Made by a program: the position numbers and the translations under genes
Notes under the pieces: model-generated
What the model was told of the DNA's origin: nothing
Database searches by the model: none
Seen by the model: only the letters and a program-made list of their open reading frames with translations
Part shown: in pieces, positions 46,155 to 54,955 of the stretch
Numbering within the stretch: position 1 is the stretch's first letter
How the letters are laid out: each line of letters begins with the position of its first letter
From: Arthrobacter beigongshangensis
Lineage (GTDB): Bacteria > Bacillota > Bacilli > Bacillales_A > Planococcaceae
Reading direction: 5' to 3'
Assembly (NCBI RefSeq): GCF_016820585.1
Contig: NZ_JADHDX010000001.1
Coordinates: 186,001 to 250,000 of the forward strand
Length of the DNA: 64,000 nucleotides

Positions 46155-47000
46155 TCTGGCAGGCAATTAGAGAAAGACGATAGACTTTAAGAGAAAGTAG
46201 GTAAACTGTAAGAGAAAACTTGCAAGCTGTCAGAGTAACTTGATGAACTATCAGTGAACGAGCGAATTGTAAGAGAAAGTAGGCAAACTCTAAGAGAAAA
46301 CTTGCAAGCTGTCAGAGTAACTTGATGAACTATCAGTGAACGAGTGAATTGTAAGAGAAAACCGGCAAGCTGTCAGAGTAACTCGTTGAACTGTCAGTGA
46401 ACAAGCGAACTGTAAGAGAAAGCGGACAAACTGTAAGAGAAAACCGGCAAGCTGTCAGAGTAACTCGTTGAACTGTCAGTGAACGAGCGGATTGTAAGAG
46501 AAAGTAGACAAACTCTAAGAGAAAGTAGACAAACTCTAAGAGAAAACTTGCAAGCTGTCAGAGTAACTTGATGAACTATCAGTGAACGAGCGAATTGTAA
46601 GAGAAAGTAGGTAAACTGTAAGAGAAAACTTGCAAGCTGTCAGAGTAACTTGATGAACTATCAGTGAACGAGCGAATTGTAAGAGAAAGTAGGTAAACTG
46701 TAAGAGAAAACTAGTAAACTGTCAGAGTAACTTGTTGAACTATCAGTGAACGAGCGAATTGTAAGGGAAAGTAGACAAACTGTAAGAGAAAACTTGCAAG
46801 CTGTCAGAGTAACTCGTTGAACTGTCAGAGAACGAGCGAATTGTAAGAGAAAGTAGACAAACTGTAAGAGAAAGCGGACAAACTGTAAGAGAAAACCGGC
46901 AAGCTGTCAGAGTAACTCGTTGAACTGTCAGTGAACAAGCGAACTGTAAGAGAAAGCGGACAAACTGCAAGAGAAAACCGACAAACTGTCAGAGAAACCC
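46155..47000 (-). repeat. ACAGTT tandem array 3 (inverted orientation)
   Basis: About forty units of the same family as arrays 1 and 2 but on the opposite strand, seen here as AACTGTAAGAGAAA, GCTGTCAGAGTAA and AACTATCAGTGAACGAGCG. Blocks such as GTAACTTGATGAACTATCAG recur several times, showing higher-order amplification. The array lies between the converging NERD gene (plus) and spxH (minus). Internal frames are low complexity and rejected as genes. Confidence 0.92.
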
Positions 47001-47020
47001 CTCCCCTTGTCATCTCTACT

Positions 47021-47067
47021 AAAAAAACACTCCATCGACCGGTGAGATTCCGGTAAATGGAGTGTTC
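47021..47067 (-). terminator. Terminator of the spxH unit
   Basis: AACACTCCAT pairs with ATGGAGTGTT, with an inner CCGG/CCGG stem. On the minus strand it ends in a run of seven T residues. Confidence 0.85.
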
Positions 47068-47078
47068 ATATAAGTTCA

Positions 47079-47885
47079 TCAGTGTTGTTTTTTGCGCCAT
47101 AGGGTAGTGTCTTGGAATGACAGTCGTTCAACATGTTGTTGAAGCAGGCGTTTTTTGAGCTCGCGTTCGGCTGACTTTTCCGAAATGCTATAAATATCGG
47201 CAATTTCGTTTGTGGTAAGAGTATCGAAGCGACGGAACAAATCTTCTAGTGGTGGAGGAATATCGGGCATGATCGTCATGCCGATTAATTCCTCTAAAAT
47301 TTGTTCGTACACATCATAACTGTACAAGCCGCTTACTTTCAATCCTTCATCTTCAATATTTCCATTAAAGAATACGAATGTAGCGGGTTGATCGACTTCC
47401 ATTTCTTTGGCCATATACAAATCAACCTGTAAGGAGCGTAAGACGTTCTTAGAAGAAAAATCTAGGATAAATTCATCTACGTCTAGCTCCAATTTTTCGG
47501 CAATTTCAACGAGTACTGAAAAAGAGGAGACATTTCGAGATTTTAAAAATGAGTACTCAAACAATTTGGACAGGAAGCGCATTCCTGCACGCTTACCTTG
47601 GAATTCGGCTGCTTTTACGGCGATACTTGGGAAAGTAGGATGTACTTTGCTACAAGCTAGATCGTCTACTTGTTTTTTTGTGCATTGTAAATTCATCGTT
47701 GGTAATGAAGTACGCAAAGCAACTCGCAGTGTGAAGTAACGATCATACTCTAGTTGCAATTTCCGTAGAACAGGCTGAAGGGACCAGCTATCCGCGCACA
47801 AAGGATCAATGAAAACATATAATTCGATGGGTCTTGTACATGTAGAAGGAATCACCGAATTTTCCATTAATGTTTGTCGATTCAC
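47079..47885 (-). CDS. spxH: ClpXP adaptor SpxH (YjbH)
   Basis: A 268-aa DsbA-like protein of the YjbH family, which binds Spx and speeds its ClpXP degradation. It has the thioredoxin-like start E-L-Y-V-F-I-D-P-L-C-A-D-S-W. Here the metal or thiol motif is C-A-D-S-W rather than CxxC. A C-terminal helix-turn-helix-like stretch (E-I-A-D-I-Y-S-I-S-E-K-S-A-E-R-E-L-K) follows. The GTG start overlaps the globin stop (GTGA). GGGGAGG lies before it. Its client gene spx is about 7 kb away. Confidence 0.92.
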   Translation of the reverse strand: MNRQTLMENSVIPSTCTRPIELYVFIDPLCADSWSLQPVLRKLQLEYDRYFTLRVALRTSLPTMNLQCTKKQVDDLACSKVHPTFPSIAVKAAEFQGKRAGMRFLSKLFEYSFLKSRNVSSFSVLVEIAEKLELDVDEFILDFSSKNVLRSLQVDLYMAKEMEVDQPATFVFFNGNIEDEGLKVSGLYSYDVYEQILEELIGMTIMPDIPPPLEDLFRRFDTLTTNEIADIYSISEKSAERELKKRLLQQHVERLSFQDTTLWRKKQH

Positions 47886-48274
47886 AGATAATCCTCCCCG
47901 CTTCTGTTCACCATATGGTTCGCAGTTAAGGCGAGGCGATTGTAATAGATGTCCCGTAAGTTCCCTTCAAGTCCGACTTCGTCCATTGCTTGGGCCATGC
48001 AAGAAAGCCATGCTTCCGCTCGTACTGGTGTGATTGGAAAAGGATTATGACGAGCTTTCATCATTGGATGACCGTGTTCTTCTGTATATAAATTGGGACC
48101 GCCTAAATATTGTGTTTGAAATTGTTTCTGTTTACGTGCTGTTTCTGCCCAGTCACCCGGGAAAATAGGGTATAGATCTGGATGAACAGCCACTTTAGCA
48201 TAAAATAAGTCGATAAGTTCCGACAACTTTTCAGCACCGATCTCCTCATAAGGGATCAAAGGTTTTCGCATCAT
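47882..48274 (-). CDS. yjbI: Group II truncated haemoglobin (YjbI)
   Basis: A 130-aa 2-on-2 globin. The proximal histidine is H76 in the K-A-R-H-N-P-F-P motif, with Y63, G67-H-G/P loop residues and W89 as group II markers. It binds oxygen or NO, and the conserved pairing with spxH suggests a redox or nitrosative stress role. AAAGGAG precedes ATG 48274. It overlaps spxH by four bases and is cotranscribed. Confidence 0.93.
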   Translation of the reverse strand: MMRKPLIPYEEIGAEKLSELIDLFYAKVAVHPDLYPIFPGDWAETARKQKQFQTQYLGGPNLYTEEHGHPMMKARHNPFPITPVRAEAWLSCMAQAMDEVGLEGNLRDIYYNRLALTANHMVNRSGEDYL

Positions 48275-48378
48275 TATGTCAATCTCCTTTGCTCTGACTG
48301 TACTGATATTCTACCAACCCGATGTAATTTTCTCAAATAAATCGTACCGAGCCACATCTCACTACAGTTGGAAACCTG

Positions 48379-49059
48379 TCATGCTCTAGCATAATCAAGC
48401 ACTTTTTGAACATATTGCTGTGTTTCCTTGAAAGGTGGAATGCCGTCATATTTCTTTACATTTCCAGGGCCTGCATTATATGCAGCGAGGGCCAATTCAA
48501 TATTTTCATCGAACTGATTCAGCATTTGTTTTAAATATTTGGCTCCGCCCATAATGTTTTGCACAGGATCAAAACTATCCTTCACGCCGAGGAACTTCGC
48601 TGTACCTGGCATTAATTGCATAAGTCCTTCAGCACCAGCGCGACTGACGACGCTATTGTTGAAGTTCGATTCTTGTCTAATGACAGCGTTGATTAAATTT
48701 TCAGGTAGTCCGTATTTTTCTGCTGCTTGTCTGACGATGTCACTATATTGCTGAGTATCCATTGAGCGGGCTTGAGACTCCGACTGCTGTGTTGAATTAA
48801 GTATGGTTGCTAGTGCGGAAGGCTCAAAAACACGATTATTGCCTGTATAGCGCAAGCTATCTATCTGATTTGTATTGCTGAGTAGTGATGAAGAAAAGGA
48901 AGATAAGGAATTGGTGACAGATGATTGGCCTCCTAACTCTTCTAACATTATTTGAAATAGAGAAGTAGAGGAGTTTTGTCCTGCAGTCGATTGAACAGAG
49001 CCAAAAGATTGTAAGGCATTGATCTCCATTAATGTACGGATTGCACGTGTATCCATCAT
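48379..49059 (-). CDS. yjbJ: Lytic transglycosylase (SLT domain, YjbJ/CwlQ-like)
   Basis: A 226-aa muralytic enzyme. A low-complexity N-terminus (about 1-95) leads to a C-terminal SLT domain. The catalytic glutamate is E130 in [23 protein letters not shown] near 139-151 and [12 protein letters not shown] near 190-201 complete the fold. It cleaves glycan strands to anhydromuropeptides. There is no clear signal peptide, as in YjbJ. It is divergent from yjbL. Confidence 0.92.
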   Translation of the reverse strand: MMDTRAIRTLMEINALQSFGSVQSTAGQNSSTSLFQIMLEELGGQSSVTNSLSSFSSSLLSNTNQIDSLRYTGNNRVFEPSALATILNSTQQSESQARSMDTQQYSDIVRQAAEKYGLPENLINAVIRQESNFNNSVVSRAGAEGLMQLMPGTAKFLGVKDSFDPVQNIMGGAKYLKQMLNQFDENIELALAAYNAGPGNVKKYDGIPPFKETQQYVQKVLDYARA

Positions 49060-49213
49060 GATCTTTCCTTTCTGCTAATAGGGCCGTCATTTTCGAAATA
49101 GCACTCTATTAACCAGTATACCAATACTCGAAAGAAAACGCATATTCCAAACTGCAAGGCCGCCCTCTGTATGGTAAACTGAACGTAATGACATATGAAG
49201 GGAAGACGAAGTT

Positions 49214-49603
49214 GTGAGCATACAAATTCAAATTGATAGCGGAATCCAAGACGCAGAAGAAGTCCGCTTTTTATTGGCTACAACGGCTGATGACCTACAA
49301 GGAATTCCGTCGGGTAAAATGATAACTGATTCTGAAAACTTATCTTTTGTCTATTTATTGGAAATTGAAGAAGGCTACCGGCAACTCCATTTTACGCAGC
49401 CAGTGTGGCCGCTTATGCTGGAAGTGCTGAAGCTGGATGTGGATCCAGTATTAGCATGGCAAGACAAGATTGTGTCACTGAAGGGATTCAAAGATGAACT
49501 AAAGATGCTTATTTATAATATTGAGGGAAATGATAACTATGGGGAAGCATTTTCCTTAGCAGTTGAACAAGCATTCTACGATATACTTCACGATGTAGAC
49601 TAA
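49214..49603 (+). CDS. yjbL: YjbL-like protein (UPF0738)
   Basis: A 129-aa acidic soluble protein with no catalytic motif. Position before relQ-nadF and its sequence style (L-E-V-L-K-L-x-x-D-P-V, G-F-K-D-E-L, N-Y-G-E-A-F) match the YjbL group of unknown function. GTG 49214 follows GAAGGGAAG. In B. subtilis a CYTH gene (yjbK) lies just before yjbL; it is absent here. Operon with relQ, 18 bases downstream. Confidence 0.68.
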   Translation: MSIQIQIDSGIQDAEEVRFLLATTADDLQGIPSGKMITDSENLSFVYLLEIEEGYRQLHFTQPVWPLMLEVLKLDVDPVLAWQDKIVSLKGFKDELKMLIYNIEGNDNYGEAFSLAVEQAFYDILHDVD

Positions 49604-49621
49604 CAGCTGGGAGGGGTCCAG

Positions 49622-50284
49622 ATGAGGCAATGGAAACAATTTCTTGAACCTTATAAGCAAGCGGTAGATGAATTGAAGATAAAATTTAAGGGGTTACGTG
49701 CCCAGTATGACTTGGAAGATATACATACACCTGTTGAATTTGTGACAGGTCGGGTGAAGCCACTTGCCAGTATTTATGATCGAACACTTGAAAAAGGGAT
49801 TCCTTTTGAACCGTCGGCGGAGCTTGCGACGGAATTACCTGATATAGCGGGGCTTCGCATGATGTGCCAGTTTGTCGATGATATTGGTACCGTTGTCGAA
49901 ACGTTACGCCAACGAAAAGACCTTGAAATCATTGAGGAACGTGACTATATCTCACATAAAAAACCAAGTGGTTATCGATCTTACCATATGATTATTAAAT
50001 ATCCTGTTCAGACCATTCATGGGGAGAAAACGATTTTGGCAGAAATCCAAATCCGCACATTGGCAATGAATTTTTGGGCTTCCATCGAGCACTCCTTGAA
50101 TTATAAATATGAAGGGGAGATGCCGAATGAAATTCGTTTACGACTTGAAAGAGCAGCCGAGGCAGCCTTTCAATTGGATGAAGAAATGTCCCAAATCCGC
50201 GATGAGATTCAAGATGCACAACAGTATTTCAGCGCATTTAAAGAAACAGGGAGCTATGATGAAAAGGATCGAAGAAAGAGGTGA
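49622..50284 (+). CDS. relQ: Small alarmone synthetase RelQ (YjbM)
   Basis: A 220-aa single-domain GTP pyrophosphokinase. It makes ppGpp/pppGpp from ATP and GDP/GTP. The core includes [12 protein letters not shown] near 40-51, D-I-A-G-L-R-M-M-C near 75-83, [14 protein letters not shown] near 109-122 and E-I-Q-I-R-T near 141. A C-terminal helical tail may mediate tetramerisation. GGGAGGGG precedes ATG 49622. Its stop lies inside the nadF ribosome site. Confidence 0.94.
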   Translation: MRQWKQFLEPYKQAVDELKIKFKGLRAQYDLEDIHTPVEFVTGRVKPLASIYDRTLEKGIPFEPSAELATELPDIAGLRMMCQFVDDIGTVVETLRQRKDLEIIEERDYISHKKPSGYRSYHMIIKYPVQTIHGEKTILAEIQIRTLAMNFWASIEHSLNYKYEGEMPNEIRLRLERAAEAAFQLDEEMSQIRDEIQDAQQYFSAFKETGSYDEKDRRKR

Positions 50285-50289
50285 GGAAT

Positions 50290-51090
50290 TTGAAATTTGC
50301 AATCCAATCACGCAATGATGAGTTATCGAATCGCCTAATGGAAGAGGCGAAGGGATATTTAACTGATTTCGGACTTGTATTTGATGAGGATGAGCCTGAA
50401 ATTGTACTATCCATCGGTGGGGATGGGACGCTGCTACATGCATTTCACAAGTATCAGCATCGTTTGCAGGATACGGCTTTTGTTGGGATTCATACAGGGC
50501 ATTTAGGTTTTTACGCAGACTGGAAACCGAAAGAAATGGAGAAGTTAGTGATTTCGATTGCGCGTACTGAATATGAAGTCATCGAATACCCATTGCTCGA
50601 GGTAACGATTAATTATCGTAATTTAGAAAAAAGTGCTACGTATTTGGCGTTAAATGAATCGACGATTAAATCATCTGAAGTAACGCTTGTCGTCGACGTT
50701 GAACTGAATGGCGAACATTTTGAACGCTTTAGAGGTGATGGTCTATGTATGTCAACACCATCTGGGTCTACTGCATATAATAAGGCATTGGGCGGGGCAA
50801 TTATCCACCCTTCGCTTCCGGCTATGCAATTGACGGAAATGGCTTCTATCAACAATCGTGTATTCCGAACAGTTGGTGCACCACTTGTGTTACCCGACCA
50901 TCATAAATGTATTCTGAAACCTGTGAAAGGTCCAGATTTTATGCTAACGATTGATCATTTGCAGTTATTGCATAAAGATGTCAAGTCGATTGAATATGTT
51001 GTCGCGAAGGAAAAAGTACGCTTTGCTAGGTTCCGTCAATTTCCGTTTTGGAAACGGGTGCATGATTCCTTCATCGATAGTGATATTTAA
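50290..51090 (+). CDS. nadF: NAD kinase
   Basis: A 266-aa ATP-NAD kinase, exactly the B. subtilis length from TTG 50290. It has the G-G-D-G-T-L-L motif near 37-43 and the Gly-rich [16 protein letters not shown] near 156-171. The end W-K-R-V-H-D-S-F-I matches orthologues. AAAGAGGTGA, overlapping the relQ stop, is well spaced for TTG; GTG 50281 lies inside it. It produces NADP from NAD and sets the redox cofactor pool. Confidence 0.95.
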   Translation: MKFAIQSRNDELSNRLMEEAKGYLTDFGLVFDEDEPEIVLSIGGDGTLLHAFHKYQHRLQDTAFVGIHTGHLGFYADWKPKEMEKLVISIARTEYEVIEYPLLEVTINYRNLEKSATYLALNESTIKSSEVTLVVDVELNGEHFERFRGDGLCMSTPSGSTAYNKALGGAIIHPSLPAMQLTEMASINNRVFRTVGAPLVLPDHHKCILKPVKGPDFMLTIDHLQLLHKDVKSIEYVVAKEKVRFARFRQFPFWKRVHDSFIDSDI

Positions 51091-51091
51091 T

Positions 51092-52003
51092 ATGTTAAGT
51101 AAAGATTTACGTTTTCGACTCGTTTTTCTCGTAGAGGAAGAAGGGATTTTGCTACGCGAATTTCTTCATTCGAAAGGAATTTCGAAAAGAACGCTAACTG
51201 CGACGAAATATGAAGGTGGTCATATTACTGTCAATGGGAATGAAAAAAATGTTAGGCATCCCTTGGAAGTTGGGGATGAGGTTGCGATTATTTTTCCACC
51301 AGAACAGCCGAGTGAAGGATTACAGCCAGAAAATGGTGTACTTAATATTATTTATGAGGATGAAGCATTGCTTGTTTTGAATAAACCAGCAGGGCAAAGT
51401 ACAATCCCCTCTCGCGATCATCCAGCAGGCACAGTGGCAAATTTCGTCGCTGGAAAGTTTGTCCGTAATGGTTTACCCGCAACAGTACACGTTGTGACGC
51501 GTCTAGACAAAGATACATCGGGCTTAATTTGTATTGCCAAAAATCGACATATTCATCATTTACTTAGTGAACAGATGATTGCTTCCGGTTTTCATCGTCA
51601 ATATGTGGCAATTGTAGAAGGTTCGGTTCAGGAAGAAAGATTCACAATTGAACAACCGATTGGTAGAAAAGATGGCAGTATCATTGAGAGAATGGTGCGT
51701 GAGAATGGACAATTCGCTCGGACAGACGTAGAAGTGCAGCAGTATTTTGAAAAAGATGGACATGAACTCACAACGATTGCATTAGTGCTACATACAGGGC
51801 GAACCCACCAAATTCGTGTGCATTTGCAATGGGCAGGTTATCCACTCGCTGGTGACGATTTATACGGTGGCTCGAGGCGCTGGATAGGTCGTCAAGCGCT
51901 ACATTGTGCGGTGCTTCGTTTCACACACCCGCTGACGGGGACTGATATGCAATTTACAAGTGATTTGCCAGCGGATATGCACCAAATTAGTCGAAAACCG
52001 TAA
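51092..52003 (+). CDS. yjbO: RluD-family pseudouridine synthase (YjbO)
   Basis: A 303-aa RNA-modifying enzyme. The catalytic aspartate lies in T-R-L-D-K-D-T-S-G-L near residue 137, and H-Q-I-R-V-H near 240 closes the active site. The N-terminal region (G-I-S-K-R-T-L then V-N-G) is S4-like. The target uridine is unknown. ATG 51092 follows the nadF stop by one base and has no ribosome site, so it probably depends on coupling. Its end overlaps convergent prpE by 17 bases. Confidence 0.93.
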   Translation: MLSKDLRFRLVFLVEEEGILLREFLHSKGISKRTLTATKYEGGHITVNGNEKNVRHPLEVGDEVAIIFPPEQPSEGLQPENGVLNIIYEDEALLVLNKPAGQSTIPSRDHPAGTVANFVAGKFVRNGLPATVHVVTRLDKDTSGLICIAKNRHIHHLLSEQMIASGFHRQYVAIVEGSVQEERFTIEQPIGRKDGSIIERMVRENGQFARTDVEVQQYFEKDGHELTTIALVLHTGRTHQIRVHLQWAGYPLAGDDLYGGSRRWIGRQALHCAVLRFTHPLTGTDMQFTSDLPADMHQISRKP

Positions 52004-52727
52004 ACTTTTCAGGAAGAAACGGTTGTTGTGAGGGTACAGATACAACATCCATTTCTGGGTAGCGTAATGCGGTGAGCTTGCCACCAAAAACACAACCTGT
52101 ATCGACGTTTACGGTCTGCTGCAAGAAGCGGGCCTCCTTGACGGGTGTGTGGCCGTAAACGATGCAAGCCTGTCCGTTGTACTGCTTTGCCCAATCACGT
52201 CGTACTGGCTTACCATTCGGTAATGTTTCTCCTGTAATATCGCCATATAATACAAAAACACGTACTTTTTCTGAGTAAGGAATGCCTATGAGACGCTCGG
52301 GAATACCAGCATGTGCAATAAGTAATTTACCGTCATTTAAGGTCTGATATAAGGGTAACGCTTCATAGAATTGGCGGTATCTGTTAAGAAATTGCTTGCG
52401 CTGTACTTTGGATAATGCGTTAATTTCAGCCGCGGTCGTTTCCAGTCCATGTGTGACTTGCACATTGCTACCTTTCACAAATCTATAGAGTTTATTGCAA
52501 TGATTTCCCGGGGAATAATGGAGGGCGTGAGCATCCTGCATATCAAATAATAGCTGCAAAGTCTTGAGTGAGTTGGGTCCCCTGTCCATTGCATCTCCGA
52601 CAAATGCAAGCTGTCTTCCGTCTGGATGAACGGGAATATCGTTTTTCATTGAATAGCCAAGTTTTTGAATTAAAACAATGAGTTCATCAAAGCAGCCATG
52701 AATGTCTCCAATAATATCGAATTTCAT
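51987..52727 (-). CDS. prpE: Bis(5'-nucleosyl)-tetraphosphatase PrpE (PPP family)
   Basis: A 246-aa metallophosphatase with the GDIHG, GDAMDRGP and GNH motifs near residues 6-10, 42-49 and 73-75. The C-terminal Y-G-H-T-P and D-T-G-C-V-F-G-G-K-L-T-A motifs follow. PrpE hydrolyses diadenosine tetraphosphate asymmetrically and affects spore germination in B. subtilis. AAGGGTGG spacing favours ATG 52727; ATG 52730 is possible. It overlaps the yjbO 3' end and is divergent from mgtE. Confidence 0.9.
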   Translation of the reverse strand: MKFDIIGDIHGCFDELIVLIQKLGYSMKNDIPVHPDGRQLAFVGDAMDRGPNSLKTLQLLFDMQDAHALHYSPGNHCNKLYRFVKGSNVQVTHGLETTAAEINALSKVQRKQFLNRYRQFYEALPLYQTLNDGKLLIAHAGIPERLIGIPYSEKVRVFVLYGDITGETLPNGKPVRRDWAKQYNGQACIVYGHTPVKEARFLQQTVNVDTGCVFGGKLTALRYPEMDVVSVPSQQPFLPEKFTVFD

Positions 52728-52811
52728 CATTTTTACCACCCTTTTATACGAAATATATGCTATTATAATACCCTATTTAGAGGAATATACGCTGGAAAGG
52801 AAGGTGTAGCT

Positions 52812-54185
52812 ATGAATGCACATGAAGAATACAAAGAAGAGGTAATTTTGAACAAAGAGAAATTGCTGGAAACGCTTGTTCAAGAAGATATTCAAGCTTT
52901 CCGAGATGAGTATCTTCTCCTACACCCTTATGACCGTGCGATTTTCTATGAGGAAGTCGGGATTGAACTTCGGAAGACTATGTACCAGTATTTATCTCCG
53001 AAGGAACTTGCCGAAATATTTGAGACAAGCGAAATTGATGAAAATGAATACAAACAGTTCCTTCAGGAGATGGACACGACGTATGCAGCGGACATGATTT
53101 CGTACATGTTTGTGGATAACGCGGTAGATGTCCTGAAGGAACTCGATAAATCACAGGCGGTTAGTTATTTAACATTAATGAACAAAATGGCAGCGACGGA
53201 AATTAAAGCACTGCTCCATTATGAAGAATATACGGCCGGCTCCATCATGACGACGGAATATGTCACGGTTCCTCAAAACTCGACAGTACGCTCGGCGATG
53301 ACTATTTTACGTAACGAAGCACCAAAAGCGGAAACCATCTACTATGTATTTGTCGTGGATGATGATAATCGATTGACTGGCGTCGTGTCACTCCGAGATT
53401 TAATTATTGCGCATGAAGATACGCTAATTAGCTCCATTATGAGTGAACGCGTTGTCAGTGCTCTAGTGTCCGATGACCAGGAAGAAGTTGCGCGGACCAT
53501 TAAGGATTATAATTTCCTTGCGATACCTGTCGTTGATTTTCAACAACATATACTGGGGATTATTACAGTCGATGATATTATCGATGTTCTTGATGAAGAA
53601 GCATCGGATGATTACGCTAAATTCGCCGGGGTTTCCAATATGGATACCTTTGACAAAAATTCTTTTTCTGCAATGAAGAAAAGATTGCCATGGCTCATTA
53701 TTTTGCTTGTGCTAGGGATGCTTACTGCAAATTTGATTGATTTGTTTACAGAAACGATTTCGAAAGTGGCGCTTCTTGCAGCATTTATTCCCCTCATTGC
53801 GGGGACTGCTGGGAATAGTGGAACGCAAGCACTTGCAGTTGCAGTACGCGGTATTGCGACAGGTGATGTAGAGGATGAAAGTAAATTTAAGCTACTGCTG
53901 CGCGAAGCAGGAACAGGGCTTATGACAGGAGGAACTTGTGCAATATTTGTTGTTGGACTCATTTATGTTTGGAAGCATGAATTCCTCATTGGCCTACTGG
54001 TGGGGGTAGCGATTTTTGTATCCATTTTTGTCGCAACAATATCTGGCTCGTTCATTCCATTACTCATGCATAAGATGAAAATTGACCCTGCTGTTGCTTC
54101 TGGTCCTTTCATCACAACATTGAATGATGTAATTAGTGTAATTATTTATCTTGGTCTTGCAACGATGTTCATCAGCGAATTGTAA
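52812..54185 (+). CDS. mgtE: Magnesium transporter MgtE
   Basis: A 457-aa Mg2+ channel. An N-terminal superhelical domain (about 1-130), two CBS domains (about 135-260) and five transmembrane helices from about 290 to the end, with P-L-I-A-G-T-A-G-N-S-G-T-Q near 330-342. GGAAAGGAAGGTG precedes ATG 52812; longer upstream frames run into the prpE promoter. Only 70 bases separate it from prpE, too short for an M-box riboswitch, so Mg2+ control at the RNA level is unlikely. Confidence 0.95.
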   Translation: MNAHEEYKEEVILNKEKLLETLVQEDIQAFRDEYLLLHPYDRAIFYEEVGIELRKTMYQYLSPKELAEIFETSEIDENEYKQFLQEMDTTYAADMISYMFVDNAVDVLKELDKSQAVSYLTLMNKMAATEIKALLHYEEYTAGSIMTTEYVTVPQNSTVRSAMTILRNEAPKAETIYYVFVVDDDNRLTGVVSLRDLIIAHEDTLISSIMSERVVSALVSDDQEEVARTIKDYNFLAIPVVDFQQHILGIITVDDIIDVLDEEASDDYAKFAGVSNMDTFDKNSFSAMKKRLPWLIILLVLGMLTANLIDLFTETISKVALLAAFIPLIAGTAGNSGTQALAVAVRGIATGDVEDESKFKLLLREAGTGLMTGGTCAIFVVGLIYVWKHEFLIGLLVGVAIFVSIFVATISGSFIPLLMHKMKIDPAVASGPFITTLNDVISVIIYLGLATMFISEL

Positions 54186-54213
54186 ATTGCTGATGAACAT
54201 CTTTTCTTTTTTG
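54164..54213 (+). terminator. Terminator starting inside mgtE
   Basis: GATGTTCATCAGC (54164-54176) pairs perfectly with GCTGATGAACATC (54189-54201), followed by TTTTCTTTTTT. The left arm encodes the last codons of MgtE. Confidence 0.9.
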
Positions 54214-54232
54214 GATAAAATTTTCTAATGAA

Positions 54233-54258
54233 CACCCATATTGTGGGCGCATATACTA
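54233..54258 (+). promoter_or_regulatory. Sigma-K promoter of cotO
   Basis: CATATACTA (54250-54258) fits the sigma-K -10 CATANNNTA. An AC pair in AACACC lies 15-17 bases upstream. This implies late mother-cell expression of the next gene. Confidence 0.7.
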
Positions 54259-54280
54259 TAGAAAAAAGGATGTGCCAATC

Positions 54281-54694
54281 ATGTTGAACAATGAGCCATT
54301 ACTGTTTGTTCAGGGACCACCTGTCTATATTAAAGTGGTAAAGAGGCAAGAGGAGAGCACGTCAGTTTTTATATTAAGTGGAGAAGAGCCTGAAATGGTG
54401 AGTGCTGACGAGGAAGTTGAGATTGAAATAGAGCAAGAACAGCCGGCAGCTGTAAAAGTGGCGGAGCCTTCCTTAGTGCGGAAAATTATGTACTTAGGAA
54501 CACCGTTTTCACGACAGGTTTATCGACCATTGCAGTTTGTATTAGAAGATGAAACGTTAACGGGGTCTATTGAAAAAATTGAAGGAGAGACGGTTTTGAT
54601 TGGGGTCGGGGAGGATGCGAGTGAATTAGTGTCTGTAGAAATGGCAAAAATTGAAGAAATCCTTTGGCGAGGCGATCCTTTTGTTGAGGACTAA
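54281..54694 (+). CDS. cotO: Spore coat protein CotO-like
   Basis: A 137-aa acidic protein with a short N-terminal motif P-L-L-F-V-Q-G-P and a C-terminal half (about 75-137) of alternating beta-like segments ending I-E-E-I-L-W-R-G-D-P-F. A Glu/Val-rich linker joins them. It resembles CotO (YjbX) in layout and position next to cotZ, but identity is low confidence. AAAAAAGGATG suits ATG 54281 better than GTG 54272. The sigma-K promoter just upstream supports a coat role. Confidence 0.65.
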   Translation: MLNNEPLLFVQGPPVYIKVVKRQEESTSVFILSGEEPEMVSADEEVEIEIEQEQPAAVKVAEPSLVRKIMYLGTPFSRQVYRPLQFVLEDETLTGSIEKIEGETVLIGVGEDASELVSVEMAKIEEILWRGDPFVED

Positions 54695-54702
54695 ATGTTA
54701 TT

Positions 54703-54738
54703 GGCAGGGCGGATATATCCGTGCTGCTTTTTTTGTTT
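54703..54738 (+). terminator. Terminator after cotO
   Basis: GGCAGGGCGGAT pairs with ATCCGTGCTGC and a seven-T run follows. Confidence 0.82.
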
Positions 54739-54759
54739 AGTTCAAAACAGCTCACTGCT

Positions 54760-54808
54760 TAAATAAAGCCCGCCTTATCGGTATGAACCGATAGGGCAGG
54801 CTGGGCAT
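54760..54808 (-). terminator. Terminator for cotZ
   Basis: On the minus strand GCCCAGCC...CTATCGGT and ACCGATAAGG...GGGC form a two-part hairpin, followed by TTTATTT. It lies beyond element copy 6. Confidence 0.65.
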
Positions 54809-54821
54809 TGCAGGTTAGTAA

Positions 54822-54955
54822 ATCAATTACGCTCTGGCGTAATTACGTCCAAATTTTGAATTGTGCTTGCACAATTGAACTCCCTTCAAAATTTGTGACA
54901 TCCACCGGAGGCTTGATTTACATCAGCAGGGGCTCCTGCTGATGTAAATCAATTA
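54822..54955 (-). repeat. Hairpin-rich element copy 6 (minus strand)
   Basis: Read on the minus strand it opens TAATTGATTTACATCAGCAGG, whose hairpin 1 arm pairs with CCTGCTGATGTAAATC. AGCCTCCGGTGGATGT, hairpin 2 with inner AATTGTGCAAGCACAATT, and hairpin 3 (GTAATTACGCC then GCGTAATTG) ending ATTGAT complete it. It begins at the cotZ stop codon. Confidence 0.85.

Noticed and set aside
46743..47100. Minus-strand frames through array 3
   Set aside because: Same repeat artefact; they also run through the spxH terminator.
52740..52811. M-box riboswitch before mgtE
   Set aside because: Only about 70 bases separate mgtE from prpE, with no M-box structure visible.
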